Positions 1 through 7,837 of a stretch of DNA of 64,000 nucleotides are shown in pieces (the first letter of the stretch is position 1; the number at the start of each line of letters is the position of its first letter). Under the pieces are notes generated by a model that saw only the letters and a list, made by a program, of their open reading frames with translations, searched no databases and was not told where the DNA came from. The stretch is from positions 1 to 64,000 of the forward strand of contig NZ_JAUSRO010000019.1 of the NCBI RefSeq assembly GCF_030811835.1. Direction: 5' to 3'. Both the position numbers and the translations under genes were made by a program. The stretch is from Variovorax ginsengisoli (GTDB lineage Bacteria > Pseudomonadota > Gammaproteobacteria > Burkholderiales > Burkholderiaceae_C).

Positions 1-107
1 TTCGGCCCGACGATGGCCGTCAACGTGCCGGGCGCGAAGGCGCACGAGACAGCGTTGACGGCCACGTGGCCGCCGAAGCGAATGGTGAGTCCGCGGGTTT
101 CCAGCAT
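1..107 (-). CDS. ABC transporter ATP-binding protein, LivG-like (partial, 5' end only)
   Basis: Only the first 35 codons lie in the window; the gene runs off the left edge. The start is the ATG at 107, 7 bp after the stop of the upstream binding-protein gene. The visible N-terminus reads METRGLTIRFGG-like (MLETRGLTIRFGG), followed by the beta-strand leading into a Walker A motif (TAIVGP). This is the usual opening of LivG/BraF-type ATPases, which drive uptake of branched-chain amino acids or related small molecules. The position directly behind a livK-type gene supports this. Substrate is unknown. Confidence 0.8.
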   Translation of the reverse strand, partial: MLETRGLTIRFGGHVAVNAVSCAFAPGTLTAIVGP

Positions 108-114
108 CGGGCGA

Positions 115-1308
115 TCAGCGTTTGTTTTTGATCGGGATGTTCATTTCCTCGGGCTTGATCTCGTGCACGAGCTCAGGCACGCCCCACGCGAAGGCCGGAT
201 CCACCTTGATCTTGAAGTGGTACATCGACTGCATCGCCTGGTGGTCTTCCTTGCGGAAGGTCATCTTGCCTTTGGGCGTGTCGAAGCTCATGCCTTCCAT
301 GGCAGTGATGAGCTTGTTCGTGCCGGTGTCGCCGCCGGTCTTCTTCAGCGCCGTGACCACCGCCATCGCAGCAGAAAAGCCGCCCGCGGTGAAGAAGTCC
401 GGCGGCGCCTTGTACTGCTTGTAGTGCGCCGAGACCAGCGCCTCATTCACGGGGTTCTTCGGGATGCCGAAGTAGTAGTAGGTCGCGCCTTCCATGCCCG
501 GCAGGCTCTTGTAGGCGGCCATGGCGGGCAGGATGTTGCCGCCGGTCGCGATCTCGATGCCGTAGCGCTTGAGGTCGAGGTCGACGATCTTGAAGGGGTT
601 GCCTGCGCCGGCCCAGACGATCCAGATGATCTTGCGGCCCGGCTGGTCCTTGAGCTTGTCGATCAGGCGCTGAGCACCCGCGGTGAAGTCGGTGGTCGCC
701 GGGGGCAGGTATTCCTCATGGGCCAGCTTGGCGTTCTTCAGCGCGGCGCCGAAAGCCTTGACGCCGTCACGGCCAAAGGCATTGTCCTGCGCCAGCGTCG
801 CGACCGTGACGCCCGGCTTGTCGATGGCCACCGCGTTGCTGATGGCGTCCTGCGACGAGTTGCGGCCGGTGCGGAAGATGTACTTGTTCCACTTGTCGCC
901 GGTGATCGAATCGGCCACGGCGGGCTCGACGATCAGCACCTTCTTGTATTCCTCGGCGACCGGCAGCATGGCCAGCGCCACGCCCGATGCAGTCGGCCCG
1001 ACGGCCAGCGCGGCCTTGTCGTCGGAGTACGCGGCGGCCAGCAACGACTTGCCAAGATCGGGCTTGCCCTGGTCGTCCTTCTCGATGACCACGAGCTTCT
1101 TGCCGTTGACCTCCATGGTGCCGCCGGTGGCGTACTCGAGGCCCATCATCAAACCGATTTGCGTCTGCTTGCCGTAGGCCTCGAGTGCCCCGGTCTTGCT
1201 GTAGACGTGGGCGATGCGGATCTCGTTGGACTGCGCCATGGCAGCTTGATGAGCGAAGACGGCAATGCTGCCGAGCACGGCTGTCGCGATAAGGTTGCGG
1301 CGGATCAT
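115..1308 (-). CDS. Periplasmic binding protein of a branched-chain amino acid-type ABC transporter
   Basis: A 397-residue protein of the Leu/Ile/Val-binding (Peripla_BP_6) family. It has a classic signal peptide: MIRRN, a hydrophobic stretch, then AAMAQS with likely cleavage after AMA near residue 25. The mature start, NEIRIAHVYSKTGALEAYGKQ, matches the ligand-binding entry of the family. The ATG at 1308 is preceded by AGGAGAG. The gene is followed after 7 bp by a LivG-like ATPase gene, so it heads an HAAT-type importer operon continuing left of the window. The family includes binders of amino acids, aromatic acids and urea; the ligand cannot be told from sequence. Confidence 0.88.
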   Translation of the reverse strand: MIRRNLIATAVLGSIAVFAHQAAMAQSNEIRIAHVYSKTGALEAYGKQTQIGLMMGLEYATGGTMEVNGKKLVVIEKDDQGKPDLGKSLLAAAYSDDKAALAVGPTASGVALAMLPVAEEYKKVLIVEPAVADSITGDKWNKYIFRTGRNSSQDAISNAVAIDKPGVTVATLAQDNAFGRDGVKAFGAALKNAKLAHEEYLPPATTDFTAGAQRLIDKLKDQPGRKIIWIVWAGAGNPFKIVDLDLKRYGIEIATGGNILPAMAAYKSLPGMEGATYYYFGIPKNPVNEALVSAHYKQYKAPPDFFTAGGFSAAMAVVTALKKTGGDTGTNKLITAMEGMSFDTPKGKMTFRKEDHQAMQSMYHFKIKVDPAFAWGVPELVHEIKPEEMNIPIKNKR

Positions 1309-1666
1309 GATGTCTCTCCTGTAGGAATGGCTGAATATTGCACAGTTTGTGCCAATTCATAGATTGTTGATTTAACTAGGTATTTTTAATTTTTTGCCCA
1401 CCTAAAGACCACAAAACAGACATCCGTTATGTCTAATATTCAGACAAATGTCTGTTTCATCGTCAGGGTTTACGCTGAGCATTTCACTGTCCACCGGAAC
1501 TTCTTCACGTCTTGCGTCAGTACTTTCCTGCGACGCCCGATTTCGCGTAGGCGCTCGCCTGCTTTGCGTTTTTGGGCCTTTCCACCGCCTTACGATGCAG
1601 CCCTGGCGTTCGGACGGTGCAGCAATGCAACGCGATCCGCCTGATTTTTCTCAAAGGATTTGACCC
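1309..1666. promoter_or_regulatory. Divergent intergenic region between livK-like gene and SYLF gene
   Basis: A 358-bp gap with no convincing gene. It is clearly more AT-rich around 1350-1400 than its surroundings and carries a cluster of AGACA/TGTCT half-sites (separate entry). It must hold the promoter of the leftward importer operon and that of the rightward SYLF lipoprotein gene, whose ribosome-binding site AAGGA lies at about 1653-1657. Confidence 0.6.
1417..1454. promoter_or_regulatory. Cluster of inverted AGACA/TGTCT repeats, candidate operator
   Basis: Four half-sites occur within 38 bp: AGACAT at 1418-1423, ATGTCT at 1429-1434, AGACA at 1442-1446 and TGTCTG at 1449-1454. The inner pair forms TGTCT-N7-AGACA, and the last pair forms CAGACAAATGTCTG, palindromic except for the central two bases. 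The cluster lies about 110-150 bp upstream of the livK-like start. A dimeric repressor or activator site is the natural reading; the protein is not identifiable here. Confidence 0.5.
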
Positions 1667-2251
1667 ATGTACTCCACCAAGCTCCGCACCTTTGCAACCA
1701 TCACCGCAGTGGCTGCCTGCAGCCTGGCGTTCGTCGGCTGCACCACGACCCGTCCCGGAGATACCGGCACCGCCACGTCGACGCGCACTTCGATCGATGC
1801 GCAGGTCGATGCCTCGCTGTCCAAGCTGTACGACACCGTGCCCGGCTCGCGTGAACTGGTCGCCAAATCGCGTGGCGTGCTGGTGTTCCCGTCGGTCGTC
1901 GGCGCGAGCTTCGGCATCGGTGCCGAATATGGCCGCGGCGCCCTGCGCACCAACGGTCGTACCCAGGCCTACTACAGCACGACGGCAGGCTCGATCGGCT
2001 TCCAGGCTGGCGCGCAGTCGAAGGCGGTCATCTACCTGTTCACCACGCAGGAAGCTCTCGACAAGTTCCGCAACAGCAAGGGCTGGACGGCCGGTGCAGA
2101 CGCCACCGTGGCCCTGGCCACCATCGGCGCCAATGGCAGTGTCGACACCAACACGGTTCGCCAGCCCGTCATCGGCTTCGTGCTGACCAACGTGGGCCTG
2201 GAAGCAGGCGTGTCGGTCCAGGGTGCGAAGATCACCGAAATCGCGCTGTAA
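1667..2251 (+). CDS. SYLF/Ysc84-domain lipoprotein
   Basis: A 194-residue putative lipoprotein. The signal sequence ends in a lipobox (FVGC, Cys near residue 25). The rest matches the bacterial SYLF (YSC84-like) domain: LYDTVPGSRELVAKSRGVLVF, then GASFGIGAEYGRGAL and the glycine-rich strands with YYSTTAGSIGFQAGAQSK. Bacterial members are secreted or envelope lipid-binding proteins of unclear role. The start ATG has AAGGA about 10 bp upstream. A Rho-independent terminator follows at 2278-2320, so the gene is probably monocistronic. Confidence 0.85.
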   Translation: MYSTKLRTFATITAVAACSLAFVGCTTTRPGDTGTATSTRTSIDAQVDASLSKLYDTVPGSRELVAKSRGVLVFPSVVGASFGIGAEYGRGALRTNGRTQAYYSTTAGSIGFQAGAQSKAVIYLFTTQEALDKFRNSKGWTAGADATVALATIGANGSVDTNTVRQPVIGFVLTNVGLEAGVSVQGAKITEIAL

Positions 2252-2277
2252 GCAAGCGCCGGGCTCTGCCCGCGCCC

Positions 2278-2320
2278 AAGCCGGCTTCGACGCTGCACCG
2301 CAGCGCCGAGCCGGCTTTTT
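2278..2320 (+). terminator. Rho-independent terminator after the SYLF gene
   Basis: Arms AGCCGGCT at 2279-2286 and 2309-2316, with an inner GCTG/CAGC pairing, are followed by TTTTT. The structure lies 27 bp after the stop codon and separates this gene from the convergent Lrp-type gene. Confidence 0.8.
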
Positions 2321-2388
2321 CAATGGTCACCTGTATTGCCTGCGTTGCCTGCATGCGCTTTGGTCAAGCGGCGGCTGGCCGACTCCCC

Positions 2389-2841
2389 TCACTGGCGGCG
2401 CAGTCCGCGCCGAAAGATGGGCGTGGACATGACGATCGCAGTCCGTGTTTCACCCCATCGGTTGATGTCGCCGAGGAAGGATTCCAGCGCGGCCATGTCC
2501 GCCACGGCGATGTGCATCATGTACGAGTCCGCACCGGTGACGTGGTGGCACTCGAGGACTTCGGTGCGTGCACGCAGCACTTTGAGCAGTGCCTGTTTGT
2601 GCGGTTGCGCCGTCGTGATGCCGATGAGGGCCTGAACCGGCAAGCCGACTTTTGCGGGATCCACGTCGGCATGCACGCCCCGGATGACCCCTGCCTCCTG
2701 CAGGCGCCGGAGGCGCTCAGCCGTTGCCGCAATCGAAAGCCCAGCGGCCTCGGCCAGGGTCTTGAGCGGCGCGCGACCATCGGCCTGCACGGCTTCGAGA
2801 AGCTTCCATGCCTTGGTGTCGAGCTGGAAGGCGTCGGTCAT
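2389..2841 (-). CDS. Lrp/AsnC-family transcriptional regulator
   Basis: A 150-residue protein with an N-terminal winged HTH (about residues 8-60; LKTLAEAAGLSIAATAERLRRLQEAGVIRGV) and a C-terminal RAM/AsnC ligand domain (about 65-145) ending in STPIF. Members bind amino acids and form octamers on DNA. The ATG at 2841 overlaps the stop of the upstream CLC gene by 4 bp (ATGA), so translation is coupled to that gene. Its ligand and targets are unknown. Confidence 0.88.
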   Translation of the reverse strand: MTDAFQLDTKAWKLLEAVQADGRAPLKTLAEAAGLSIAATAERLRRLQEAGVIRGVHADVDPAKVGLPVQALIGITTAQPHKQALLKVLRARTEVLECHHVTGADSYMMHIAVADMAALESFLGDINRWGETRTAIVMSTPIFRRGLRRQ

Positions 2842-4196
2842 GGGCGACCGACCTCCTTTTCGGGTCCTGCCTCGCCTGCCTGCGCTTTAGGGGTCATCGC
2901 ACGGTGCCGCGCCATGTCACCCAGGCGCAGATCCTCCAGTGGCGTCGTGGCTGCGTACTTGCCGGCACCCACGCGTTGCGCGTGATAGATGCCGGTATGG
3001 CCCGCGCACAGGTAGCTCATCACGCAGGCAACAGCCGCCAGGGGCCCGATGGCCGGACCAAAAAGTTCCATGGCCATGACGATAGTGGCCAGTGGCGTAT
3101 TGGCTGCACCTGCGAAAACCGCCACGAAACCGATGGCGGCAAGCATCGAGAACGGCAAGTGCAGCAGGGGCGCGAGCGCATTGCCCAGTGTCGCCCCGAT
3201 GTAGAAGAGCGGGGTCACTTCGCCGCCCTTGAAGCCCGTGCCGAGCGACACCACCGTGAACACCAGCTTGCCCAGAAAGTCCCAGGGTGCAACCGGCATC
3301 TCAAACGACTGCACGATGGTCGGAATGCCCAGGCCGATGTACTTGTGCGCATCGAACTGCGCAGCGCCGAGCGCCCACACGGCCACGGCAACGACGCCCC
3401 CCCCCAACACCGGACGCAACGGCGGGTAAGCCACGAAGCGCCTGACCAGTGCGCCCAGGCCATGCGTCGCGGTTGAAAACACGCGACCAGCCAGCCCGAA
3501 CGCCACACCAGCGACCGCAACGGCCAGCACGCTCCACACACCGATGGGCGCCATGGCGCCTACCGTGTAGTGCGTGTGGTGTACGCCCCACGCCATGCCG
3601 ACCTGATCCGCCACGAGGCCGGCCACCACGCACGGAAAGAGCGCGTCATAGCGCATGCGTCCGATGGCCAGCACCTCCAGCCCGAAAATCGCGCCCGCCA
3701 GCGGTGTGCCAAAGACCGATGCGAATCCCGCGCTGATCCCCGCCATCAGCAGGATGCGACGGTCTTCCGGCGCCAGGCGCAGCAGGCGCGTGAGCTGGTC
3801 GGCCAGCGCCCCGCCCATCTGCACAGCCGTGCCCTCGCGCCCGACCGACGCGCCGAACAGGTGAGACACGACCGTGCCACCGAGCACCAGCGGCGCCATG
3901 CGCAGCGGCACCATCTTCGTGGGATCGTGGATCTGGTCGATCAGCAGGTTGTTGCCCGCATCCACCGCGCGGCCCCAGCGGTGGTACACCCAGCCCACTG
4001 CAAAACCAGCCGCCGGCAGCAACCAGATCATCGCCGGATGCGCCTCGCGCCAACGTGTGGCCGCATCCAGCATGAACAGGAAAAAGGCCGAGGCACTGCC
4101 GGCGAGCACGGCCACCACGCAGGCGATGGGCATCCATTTGCCGATGTACGCCAGTTGTGGAAAGGCTTTGAAGAACTTGAAACGGTCGGAGCGCAT
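2838..4196 (-). CDS. CLC-family anion channel/antiporter, fluoride-type signature
   Basis: A 452-residue polytopic membrane protein of the CLC (EriC) family. The selectivity motifs are not those of canonical chloride CLCs: GNNLLIDQ at 81-88 where GSGIP is expected, GREGT at 119-123 in place of GREGP, and GFKGGEVTP at 321-329. These variants are characteristic of the fluoride/proton antiporter branch (CLC-F), so fluoride export is a reasonable inference. No fluoride riboswitch was found directly upstream; the gene follows the sigma-54 activator gene by 15 bp and overlaps the Lrp gene downstream. A chloride role cannot be excluded. Confidence 0.82.
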   Translation of the reverse strand: MRSDRFKFFKAFPQLAYIGKWMPIACVVAVLAGSASAFFLFMLDAATRWREAHPAMIWLLPAAGFAVGWVYHRWGRAVDAGNNLLIDQIHDPTKMVPLRMAPLVLGGTVVSHLFGASVGREGTAVQMGGALADQLTRLLRLAPEDRRILLMAGISAGFASVFGTPLAGAIFGLEVLAIGRMRYDALFPCVVAGLVADQVGMAWGVHHTHYTVGAMAPIGVWSVLAVAVAGVAFGLAGRVFSTATHGLGALVRRFVAYPPLRPVLGGGVVAVAVWALGAAQFDAHKYIGLGIPTIVQSFEMPVAPWDFLGKLVFTVVSLGTGFKGGEVTPLFYIGATLGNALAPLLHLPFSMLAAIGFVAVFAGAANTPLATIVMAMELFGPAIGPLAAVACVMSYLCAGHTGIYHAQRVGAGKYAATTPLEDLRLGDMARHRAMTPKAQAGEAGPEKEVGRP

Positions 4197-4211
4197 GAGA
4201 AGGAGTCCTGC

Positions 4212-5747
4212 CTAATTTGAATCGACCGCCATCCGGTCGTACAGCGTGGCGCGCGAAATGCCCAGCAGCCGTGCCGCCGCCAGCTTGTTGCCACCGGTCG
4301 TGGCCATCGCGGCGGCAATGGCGCGTCGCTCCAGCTCGGCAACCTGCTCGGCGAGCGGACGCAACAGACGGGTCTCCCCAGCGCTCGGCTCGATGGGTGC
4401 GGCGGTCTCTGGCGCGGCAATCTGCTCCAGGCCGGTTTCGGCCAGCACGCGCTGGACCTCGGCCGCATCAATGCGCGTGGCGTCGCTGCGCATGGCGAGC
4501 TGTTCGAGCACATTGCGCAGTTCCCGCGTGTTGCCGCGCCAGTGCTGCGCGGCCAGCAACGCCAGCGCGTCGGGCATGAGTTCAGGTGGCGCCTCACCGC
4601 TGCGCTGGGCCATGTCCTCGCCCAGCGCCTCGACCAGCGCAGGAATGTCGCCGCGCCGCTCGCGCAGCGGCGGCACGCGCAGCGGCAGCACGTTGAGCCG
4701 GTAATACAGGTCTTCTCGAAAGCGTCCGTCGCGCACCAGTGCGACCAGATCGCGCGAGGTTGCAGCGATCACGCGGGCATCGAAGGCGACCAGCTTGTTG
4801 GAGCCGAGCGGCTCGATCTCGCCCTCCTGCAGCGCACGCAGCAGCTTGGCCTGCAGGCCCATCGGCATGTCGCCGATCTCGTCAAGGAAGAGCGTCCCGC
4901 CGTCGGCGAGCTTGAACTTGCCCTCGCGGCCCTTTCGGTCAGCGCCGGTGAAGGCTCCCGGCGCAAAGCCGAAGAACTCAGCCTCCAGCAGCGTGTCGGG
5001 CACCGCCGCGATGTTCAGGCTGACGAACGGTCCGTGCGCGCGCGCCGAGGCGGTGTGGATGGCGTGCGCCAAGAGCTCTTTGCCGGTGCCTGTCTCGCCC
5101 AACAGCAGCACCGGGCTCGACGACTGCGCCGCGCGCCGTGCATGGCGCTTGATGTCCACCGCCGCCGGACTGCTGCCGATGAAGCTCGCAAAGGTGTACT
5201 TGGCGCGGCGCTGGCCGCCCGGCGCGTGCTGGAGCAGCGGGTTGGCACGCTGCGTGGCCAGCTCGCGCCGCGCGTCGTCCAGGTCGCGCTGGAGCATCGC
5301 GAACTTGCTGATGAGCGGCTGCAGCGTGGTTTCGGGATGGTCGAACAAAACGATGCCGATGGCACCGATCACCTCGCCGGGCGCATCGCCGGCATCGCCC
5401 TCGCGCTCGGCGTGCAGCGGAATGCGGCTGACCACGAAGGTGCCGGCCCGATTGGTCAGCAAGTCGATGAGGATGGGCTGGCCGGTGTCGAGCACCTGGC
5501 GCATCTGCGTGTTGGGGATGACCTCTTCCACCTGGCGGCCGAGAAAATCGTCCACCGATCGCACGCCCAGCGCCGGCAGAAAGCGCTGATAGCCCTCGTT
5601 CACCCAGACGATGCGACCGCCTCGGTCCACCAGGAACATGCCCTGGCTGATACTGGAGAACAAGTGGAACATCGAGCGCGCAGCCAGCGCGAGGATGCCG
5701 TCGGCGTCGAGCGGGAGTCGAGGGGAAGCGTCGGTGGGCGCAGGCAT
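4212..5747 (-). CDS. Sigma-54-dependent transcriptional activator with PAS sensor domain
   Basis: A 511-residue NtrC-type enhancer-binding protein. An N-terminal PAS domain lies at about 25-135 (GMFLVDRGGRIVWVN). A central AAA+ domain has Walker A GETGTGKE at 217-224, the sigma-54 contact loop GAFTGAD at 264-270 and Walker B GGTLFLDEIGDM near 283-294. A Fis-type HTH sits at the C-terminus (LLGISRATLYDRM). There is no response-regulator receiver domain, so it probably senses a ligand or redox state through PAS. It lies 15 bp upstream of the CLC gene and may be cotranscribed with it and the Lrp gene. Signal and targets are unknown. Confidence 0.9.
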   Translation of the reverse strand: MPAPTDASPRLPLDADGILALAARSMFHLFSSISQGMFLVDRGGRIVWVNEGYQRFLPALGVRSVDDFLGRQVEEVIPNTQMRQVLDTGQPILIDLLTNRAGTFVVSRIPLHAEREGDAGDAPGEVIGAIGIVLFDHPETTLQPLISKFAMLQRDLDDARRELATQRANPLLQHAPGGQRRAKYTFASFIGSSPAAVDIKRHARRAAQSSSPVLLLGETGTGKELLAHAIHTASARAHGPFVSLNIAAVPDTLLEAEFFGFAPGAFTGADRKGREGKFKLADGGTLFLDEIGDMPMGLQAKLLRALQEGEIEPLGSNKLVAFDARVIAATSRDLVALVRDGRFREDLYYRLNVLPLRVPPLRERRGDIPALVEALGEDMAQRSGEAPPELMPDALALLAAQHWRGNTRELRNVLEQLAMRSDATRIDAAEVQRVLAETGLEQIAAPETAAPIEPSAGETRLLRPLAEQVAELERRAIAAAMATTGGNKLAAARLLGISRATLYDRMAVDSN

Positions 5748-5822
5748 GGCTGGATCGTAGCCTGCCGCGGCTGCCGGCGCGGACGTCAGCGCGGCGATGC
5801 AGGCCGCCTCAGCACCCCGCGT

Positions 5823-6887
5823 TCAGGCCGGCTGGAAGCTGAAACTGCGCGAAAAGGCAGCGCCGTCGATGGTGCCATCAAAGGTCGCACGATAGCTGGC
5901 ACCCTTGGTAAGCGCCTGCTGCGCCAACACGAAGACCTGCGCGGCGGTCAGGCGTTGTGCCGGGTCGTTGGACGCGTCCAGCACCGTGGTGGGCACGGTC
6001 GCACCATCGGGCCCGATCAGGCGATGGCTGCGCAGCACCAGAACCTTGCCCGCAGGGGCGCGCAAATAGATTGGCGTGCCCACAGTGCCGTCGCCCACAC
6101 CGGGCAGCGGGTTCGGGTTCTCCTTGGCAGGCACGAAAGAGGCGCGCGCCACGGTCGTGCCGTCGCAGGGGTAGGTCAGCAGATCGGCCTGGCTCGCGTT
6201 GTCGACGGTGCTTTTCACGCCGAACTCCATCACAGTGACCTGGGCGAAGGCACTGCTGCCCTTTTGTTCGGCATAGCCCACGCCCAGGTCGCGCCGGGGC
6301 GACAGCAGCGCGGCCATGTGATAGACGGTCGTCAGCAGGTACTTCGCGTGCGCGACCGCACGGTCCGTGGGCAGCGCCGCGGCGGCAATGGCCTCGTCGC
6401 TGGTCGCGAGGGCGCTGTGGGCGAAAGCCTCGTTGACCGCGCCTGCCGCTGCCGCATAGCCGGCGGCCTTGGCGCGATCGACTGGATTTTCTCCGGTGAA
6501 ACCCGGCATGCCGGGCACTTCGGTGTGGGCACCCTGCGTGCCATTGGAAATGTCTGTGGCCAGGTAGGTGCCGTGGTGGGCAGCCGCGCTGTCCAGGCTG
6601 GCGTCCGCCGCGAGGGGGCTGAAGCCGCAGCGCTGGCGTTCCTCCTGCAGCACCTGCAAGACGGCGGCGCGCAGCCCCACCATGTCGATCGAACGGGCCA
6701 TCGCGGGCGACGGCACCGGCAAAGCGACCCGCGCGGCCACCGTCGTCGCGCTGGTGGCGGCTTGCGGCCCTGCGGCCACGACGACGCCCGTGGGGCTGGA
6801 GGCCCCGCCACCGCCGCCGCAACCGGCCAGCGTAAGCAAGGCCGCGGCAAGAGGAAGAACGACGGATCTGGTGGGTTTGGACGACAT
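5823..6887 (-). CDS. CAP/SCP-domain lipoprotein
   Basis: A 354-residue putative lipoprotein read from the ATG at 6887, which gives a clean signal ending LTLAGC followed by a poly-Gly linker. A longer frame upstream would bury the signal. Residues from about 70 onward resemble the bacterial CAP (cysteine-rich secretory, antigen 5, PR-1) domain: QRCGFSPLAADASLDSAAAHHGTYLA, later HTEVPG, GENPVDRAKAAGY and NEAFAHSALA. The C-terminal part (RAPAGKVLVLRSHRL onward) resembles an Ig-like or beta-rich extension. Bacterial CAP proteins have no agreed function. The gene is transcribed away from the TetR/efflux operon. Confidence 0.75.
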   Translation of the reverse strand: MSSKPTRSVVLPLAAALLTLAGCGGGGGASSPTGVVVAAGPQAATSATTVAARVALPVPSPAMARSIDMVGLRAAVLQVLQEERQRCGFSPLAADASLDSAAAHHGTYLATDISNGTQGAHTEVPGMPGFTGENPVDRAKAAGYAAAAGAVNEAFAHSALATSDEAIAAAALPTDRAVAHAKYLLTTVYHMAALLSPRRDLGVGYAEQKGSSAFAQVTVMEFGVKSTVDNASQADLLTYPCDGTTVARASFVPAKENPNPLPGVGDGTVGTPIYLRAPAGKVLVLRSHRLIGPDGATVPTTVLDASNDPAQRLTAAQVFVLAQQALTKGASYRATFDGTIDGAAFSRSFSFQPA

Positions 6888-7032
6888 GGGAAGACCTGCT
6901 TCTGGGACCACGCCAGTCTCCCGCCGACCTGCACTTTTCAATGGGTGGAACAGAGGGTGCATTCCCCATCTTCTGGAGCCGCTGCGCTGCGTCGTTCCCG
7001 ATTCACCAGCCTCGTGTTGAGCGCCTTAATTT

Positions 7033-7048
7033 AATCAATCGTTTGATT
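7033..7048. promoter_or_regulatory. Palindromic operator candidate upstream of the TetR gene
   Basis: AATCAATCGTTTGATT is an inverted repeat with 14 of 16 positions symmetric, ending 21 bp before the TetR-family start codon at 7070. TetR repressors commonly bind such palindromes over their own promoter, so autoregulation of the whole regulator-efflux operon is likely. Confidence 0.7.
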
Positions 7049-7069
7049 TATGTGTTCCAATCTTCCTCT

Positions 7070-7837
7070 ATGAAGTCGCCCATTTCGCACGCCATCCCAG
7101 CGCCGCCCGCCTCGCGTGCCCCGCGCGCCTCGCGAAGCGATGGCATCGAAGCACGCGGACGGCTGCTGCACGCGGCACTGCGCCTGTTCGCCGAAAAGGG
7201 TTTTGCCAAGACGTCCACCCGTGAAATCGCGCAGGCCGCAGGCGCAAACGTCGCGGCCATCAGCTATTACTTCGGCGACAAGGCCGGGCTCTATGCGGCC
7301 ACCTTCTGCGAACCCATGGGCGGCACGGCGGCCGACGTGATTGCCTTGTTCGATGTCCCCGGCATGCCGGTCGAGGAGTCGTTGCACCGCTTCATGCTGG
7401 CTTACACCGAACCCCTCAAGCTCGGCGAAGTGGTGGGCTACTGCATGCGCCTGCACATGCGCGAGCTGCTCGAACCCACACAACAGTTTTCGACAGAGAT
7501 CGACCGCGATGTGCGCGGCCCGCACGAGGCCCTGGTGCGCGTGCTGTGCCGCCACCTCGCACTCGACGTGCCAGACGACGACGTGCATCGGCTGGCGTTG
7601 TCGATCGCCGGTCTCGCCATGCAGCTCTTCGTGATGCGCGACATCGTGGATGCACTGCAACCTTCGCTGCTCGGCTCGCCGCAGGACATCGATGCCTGGG
7701 CCCAGCGCCTGTTGGGCTACGCGCTGGCGATGGTCGCCAGCGAAGCCGCCCGACGACGCGCGACGCCGGCCGCACCACGCGCGCCCTCTCCTCCTGCTCG
7801 GTCGCACGGCCGCAGCAACCAACGAACAGGACCATGA
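7070..7837 (+). CDS. TetR-family regulator of the efflux operon (CecR/DUF1956 type)
   Basis: A 255-residue regulator. The HTH is at about residues 30-75: RGRLLHAALRLFAEKGFAKTSTREIA, then ANVAAISYYFGDKAGLY. The C-terminal part (PHEALVRVLCRHLA and following) fits the CecR/DUF1956 ligand domain. The ATG at 7070 was chosen because translation just follows the operator palindrome; the frame stays open upstream without homologous-looking sequence. The stop overlaps the next start (ATGA at 7834-7837), placing the regulator first in the RND efflux operon it probably represses. Confidence 0.88.
   Translation: MKSPISHAIPAPPASRAPRASRSDGIEARGRLLHAALRLFAEKGFAKTSTREIAQAAGANVAAISYYFGDKAGLYAATFCEPMGGTAADVIALFDVPGMPVEESLHRFMLAYTEPLKLGEVVGYCMRLHMRELLEPTQQFSTEIDRDVRGPHEALVRVLCRHLALDVPDDDVHRLALSIAGLAMQLFVMRDIVDALQPSLLGSPQDIDAWAQRLLGYALAMVASEAARRRATPAAPRAPSPPARSHGRSNQRTGP

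Noticed and set aside
5748..5822. Possible fluoride riboswitch upstream of the activator-CLC unit
   Set aside because: The conserved GGGCGATG and pseudoknot-forming segments of the fluoride aptamer are not visible here or in the 15-bp gap before the CLC gene.
4542..7034. An 830-codon open frame on the plus strand
   Set aside because: Antisense to the sigma-54 activator and the CAP lipoprotein; low-complexity Arg/Gly/Ala/His composition and no domain.
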